7,183 bases of DNA from CAZBDV01 sp964490765 (GTDB taxonomy: Bacteria > Cloacimonadota > Cloacimonadia > Cloacimonadales > JAJBBL01). The stretch is taken from assembly GCA_964490765.1 (NCBI GenBank), contig CAZBDV010000059.1, forward strand, positions 1 through 7,183. The letters run 5' to 3'. The notes beneath the pieces were generated by a model that saw nothing but the letters and a program-made list of their open reading frames with translations, was not told where the DNA came from and ran no database searches. Of the stretch, positions 5,602 through 7,183 are shown in pieces (the first letter of the stretch is position 1; the number at the start of each line of letters is the position of its first letter). Made by a program: the position numbers and the translations under genes.

Positions 5602-6156
5602 TTGAAAGATATACTGAAAAAAATCATTCAGGTAATCGGCTGGATAGTGCTGCTGGGTGCTTTTGCATCTATTGGTTTCGGTACTGAGAACCCGCAGCTT
5701 ATGGTACCACTCTATTTCCTTATCTTTCTGGTTCTGTTTGCAGTACTGTTCATCATAGTCCGCAGGAGGAAAAGAGTTGTTGATACAAGACCGGATAAAT
5801 CACCCCTGCTCACAAAGATACTGGGAGCTATCCTGCTACTTGCTGGAATCCTGATGCCCTACTTTTTCTTCAGAGGTATTGGCTTCTCGACAGGGATGTA
5901 CATTATACTCACTCTTGTTACCTTAATCTTAATAGCGATTGCATTCATAGCCATCAGGTTGATCAACAAGAACAGCTTCGTCCCAGGCCTTATCGGTTAT
6001 GTTATTCTTATTCTAGTCTGCTGTATGCCGGCGATATTGATGATGCAACACGATAAATCTTATCATGCCCTGGGGTTGGCCTATTATGCAGCAGTGATAG
6101 TCAGTATCCTCTCCTGGACTGGGATCAGCACACTCGGCAAATACATCAAGATATAG
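5602..6156 (+). CDS. Six-helix integral membrane protein, not recognised
   Basis: I do not recognise a family. With the TTG start at 5602 the protein has 184 residues and about six hydrophobic segments, near residues 9-27, 33-54, 71-90, 98-120, 127-148 and 156-177. A basic patch RRRKR (54-58) after segment 2 suggests a cytoplasmic loop there, and the N-terminus (KDILKK) is likely cytoplasmic as well. Segment 5 ends in a CCMP sequence (140-143). No catalytic motif, signal peptidase site or soluble domain is visible. It starts 16 bases after rplI and ends one base before the DUF721 gene, so all three are probably cotranscribed and the downstream gene may depend on its translation. A transporter, a small channel-like protein or a structural membrane protein cannot be told apart from sequence alone. 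Confidence 0.8.
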   Translation: MKDILKKIIQVIGWIVLLGAFASIGFGTENPQLMVPLYFLIFLVLFAVLFIIVRRRKRVVDTRPDKSPLLTKILGAILLLAGILMPYFFFRGIGFSTGMYIILTLVTLILIAIAFIAIRLINKNSFVPGLIGYVILILVCCMPAILMMQHDKSYHALGLAYYAAVIVSILSWTGISTLGKYIKI

Positions 6157-6157
6157 C

Positions 6158-6460
6158 ATGGCGTTCGTCAAGCTGGGCAGTTCTCTTCAGAATCTTCTCG
6201 TGAAGATTCTGGGTGAAGATGACAAGGATTATATCACCCTCTCTTTGAACTGGGATAATCTGGTTGGGAAGTACCTGGCGGAAAACTCCTATGTTTATAA
6301 CATAGATAACGGAGTGCTCTATATTGGTGTAGCTAACGGTGTAATTATGCAGGAACTCTCTTTGAACAGAGACAGTTTGAAAGAGATCATCAGGAAACAG
6401 TATAAAATCAGAATCAAGAATATAGTATTCTTTATCAAAGACGATGTCAAAAAGAATTAA
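6158..6460 (+). CDS. DUF721 / DciA-like protein
   Basis: The 100-residue protein fits the short DUF721 domain: WDNLVGKYLAENS (32-44) matches the W..VVG..LA.H. block, NGVLYIGVANGVIMQELS (51-68) the G.L.V.V.....Q.L block, and LKEIIRKQYKIRIKNIVF (74-91) the last helix and strand. DciA, a DUF721 protein, is the ancestral loader or operator of the replicative helicase DnaB; DUF721 proteins outside the studied species are often assumed to do the same. Only the globular domain is present, without the disordered extension seen in some DciA proteins. It sits near ssb and rplI, where dnaB often lies. Its ATG is one base after the upstream stop with no good ribosome site, and rpe starts inside its end, so translation is probably coupled on both sides. 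The family call is fairly safe; the loader role is inferred. Confidence 0.78.
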   Translation: MAFVKLGSSLQNLLVKILGEDDKDYITLSLNWDNLVGKYLAENSYVYNIDNGVLYIGVANGVIMQELSLNRDSLKEIIRKQYKIRIKNIVFFIKDDVKKN

Positions 6461-7100
6461 AGTTTCACCCTCAATATTGGCAGCAGATTTGACCAATATT
6501 GCAGCAGAGATAGAAAAACTGGCAGATGCCGGAGCAGACTTCATTCACCTTGATGTGATGGATGGTCATTATGTGCCTAATTTAACCTTCGGGATGCCAA
6601 TTATTAAGAGGATAGCTCAGCTGTCCGATTTACCGCTCGATACACATCTGATGGTTATGAACCCAGAAGATTATCTGGACGATCTGGCTGAGATCGGGGT
6701 CAAGTATCTTTCCTACCATCCGGAGACGGTAATTCATAACCACCGTTTTATCCATGCTATCAAAGAGAAGAAGATAAAAGCAGGCTGGGCAATTAATCCA
6801 GGTGTATCGGAGAACATACTCGAGCCTGTTATTGCAGATCTCGATTTTGTATTACTGATGAGTGTCAATCCAGGGTTTAGTGGCCAGAAGTTTATTCCCA
6901 ATGTCTATGATAAGATCAGACATGTAAGATCAATGGCCAGCGTAAATGATTCCCTTGAGATCGAGGTTGACGGGGGAGTAAATAACGAGAATGCTCCGGA
7001 ACTTGCAAGATGCGGAGCCAATATACTGGTTGCCGGCGCTTATATACTCGGAGCCGAAGATTATTCTGAGAGGATAAGGAGTTTACGAAATGTTGAATGA
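6444..7100 (+). CDS. rpe: Ribulose-phosphate 3-epimerase
   Basis: This cytoplasmic enzyme interconverts ribulose 5-phosphate and xylulose 5-phosphate in the pentose phosphate pathway, a source of the ribose 5-phosphate used by Prs. Length 218 is normal for this TIM barrel. Metal-site and catalytic residues are present: Ser10 in PSILAAD (9-15), His35, Asp37 and Met39 in HLDVMDGHYVPNLTFG (35-50), His68 in DTHLMV (66-71), and Asp176 in EVDGGVN (174-180). VNPGFSGQKF (141-150) is also typical. One deviation is VAGAYI (196-201) where the phosphate-binding loop normally reads AGSA.F. The ATG at 6444 lies inside the preceding gene (17-base overlap) and has only a weak AAAGA upstream, but the N-terminus fits the family exactly. 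The 3' end overlaps ffh by 11 bases. Confidence 0.96.
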   Translation: MSKRIKVSPSILAADLTNIAAEIEKLADAGADFIHLDVMDGHYVPNLTFGMPIIKRIAQLSDLPLDTHLMVMNPEDYLDDLAEIGVKYLSYHPETVIHNHRFIHAIKEKKIKAGWAINPGVSENILEPVIADLDFVLLMSVNPGFSGQKFIPNVYDKIRHVRSMASVNDSLEIEVDGGVNNENAPELARCGANILVAGAYILGAEDYSERIRSLRNVE

Positions 7101-7183
7101 CCTCACCAGTCGGTTGGAACGCATAATTAAGAATCTTCGAGGTCAGGGTAAACTCAGTGAAGATAATATAAAAGAGACGCTGA
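7090..7183 (+). CDS. ffh: Signal recognition particle protein Ffh, first 31 codons (3' end outside window)
   Basis: The ATG at 7090 opens a frame that runs off the window. The 31 visible residues start MLNDLTSRLERIIKNL and continue RGQGKLSEDNIKETL, matching the first helices of the Ffh N-domain, where the family reads M...L..RL...L..L.G.G.L.E.N..E.L. The N-domain packs on the SRP GTPase domain; Ffh with 4.5S RNA delivers nascent membrane proteins to FtsY. FtsY has a similar NG domain but normally carries an N-terminal A-region before it, so Ffh is preferred. AAGGAG at 7076-7081 gives eight-base spacing. The start lies 11 bases inside the end of rpe, in another frame. Confidence 0.88.
   Translation, partial: MLNDLTSRLERIIKNLRGQGKLSEDNIKETL

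Noticed and set aside
6146..6544. Minus-strand ORF of 132 codons
   Set aside because: It overlaps the DUF721 gene and the start of rpe, both recognisable on the plus strand; no family resemblance.

Overview
The window is a compact, all-plus-strand stretch of bacterial core genome, moderately AT-rich by eye. It carries thirteen recognisable protein genes plus one doubtful 27-codon ORF. Gene order from left to right: spoVG (3' part), prs, rplY (long CTC/TL5 form of L25), pth, rpsF, ssb, rpsR, a DUF2232-type membrane protein, rplI, a six-helix membrane protein I do not recognise, a short DUF721/DciA-like protein, rpe, and the first 31 codons of ffh. Arg codons AGA/AGG and Ile codon ATA are frequent in all genes. 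I see no tRNA, rRNA, insertion sequence, CRISPR array or sign of recent transfer.

Two widely conserved neighbourhoods are joined here. Positions 1-3064 match the spoVG-(glmU)-prs-ctc-pth block known from Bacillus and relatives, but glmU is absent between spoVG and prs. Positions 3061-5585 match the rpsF-ssb-rpsR-(DUF2232)-rplI block that in many bacteria ends with the replicative helicase dnaB. Here dnaB is not seen, but a DUF721 gene, the family of the helicase loader DciA, lies one gene after rplI. The right end (rpe, ffh) is less standard. SpoVG, the long L25 form and this order suit Firmicutes, spirochaetes and several FCB-type or candidate phyla. I cannot fix the phylum from sequence alone; a spirochaete or a Cloacimonadota-like lineage is a guess.

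The genes serve translation (L25, Pth, S6, S18, L9), replication and repair (SSB, the DciA-like protein), nucleotide and pentose supply (Prs, Rpe) and membrane-protein targeting (Ffh). From pth onwards most genes overlap or lie within about 40 bases of each other (pth/rpsF by 4, DUF721/rpe by 17, rpe/ffh by 11), so translational coupling and one or a few long operons are likely. The larger gaps are 282-417, 1366-1656, 2287-2428 and 3848-3978.

The least ordinary parts are these. The prs-rplY gap (1366-1656) has three inverted repeats, an extended -10 promoter candidate and a 19-pair imperfect stem just before the rplY ribosome site. The rplY acidic tail ends in a 27-base tandem duplication and is followed by an open, protein-like stretch in the +1 frame. 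There is a 27-codon ORF before prs, an unassigned membrane protein after rplI, and changes in the usual ATP-site residues of Prs. I do not find convincing evidence of a wholly new system.
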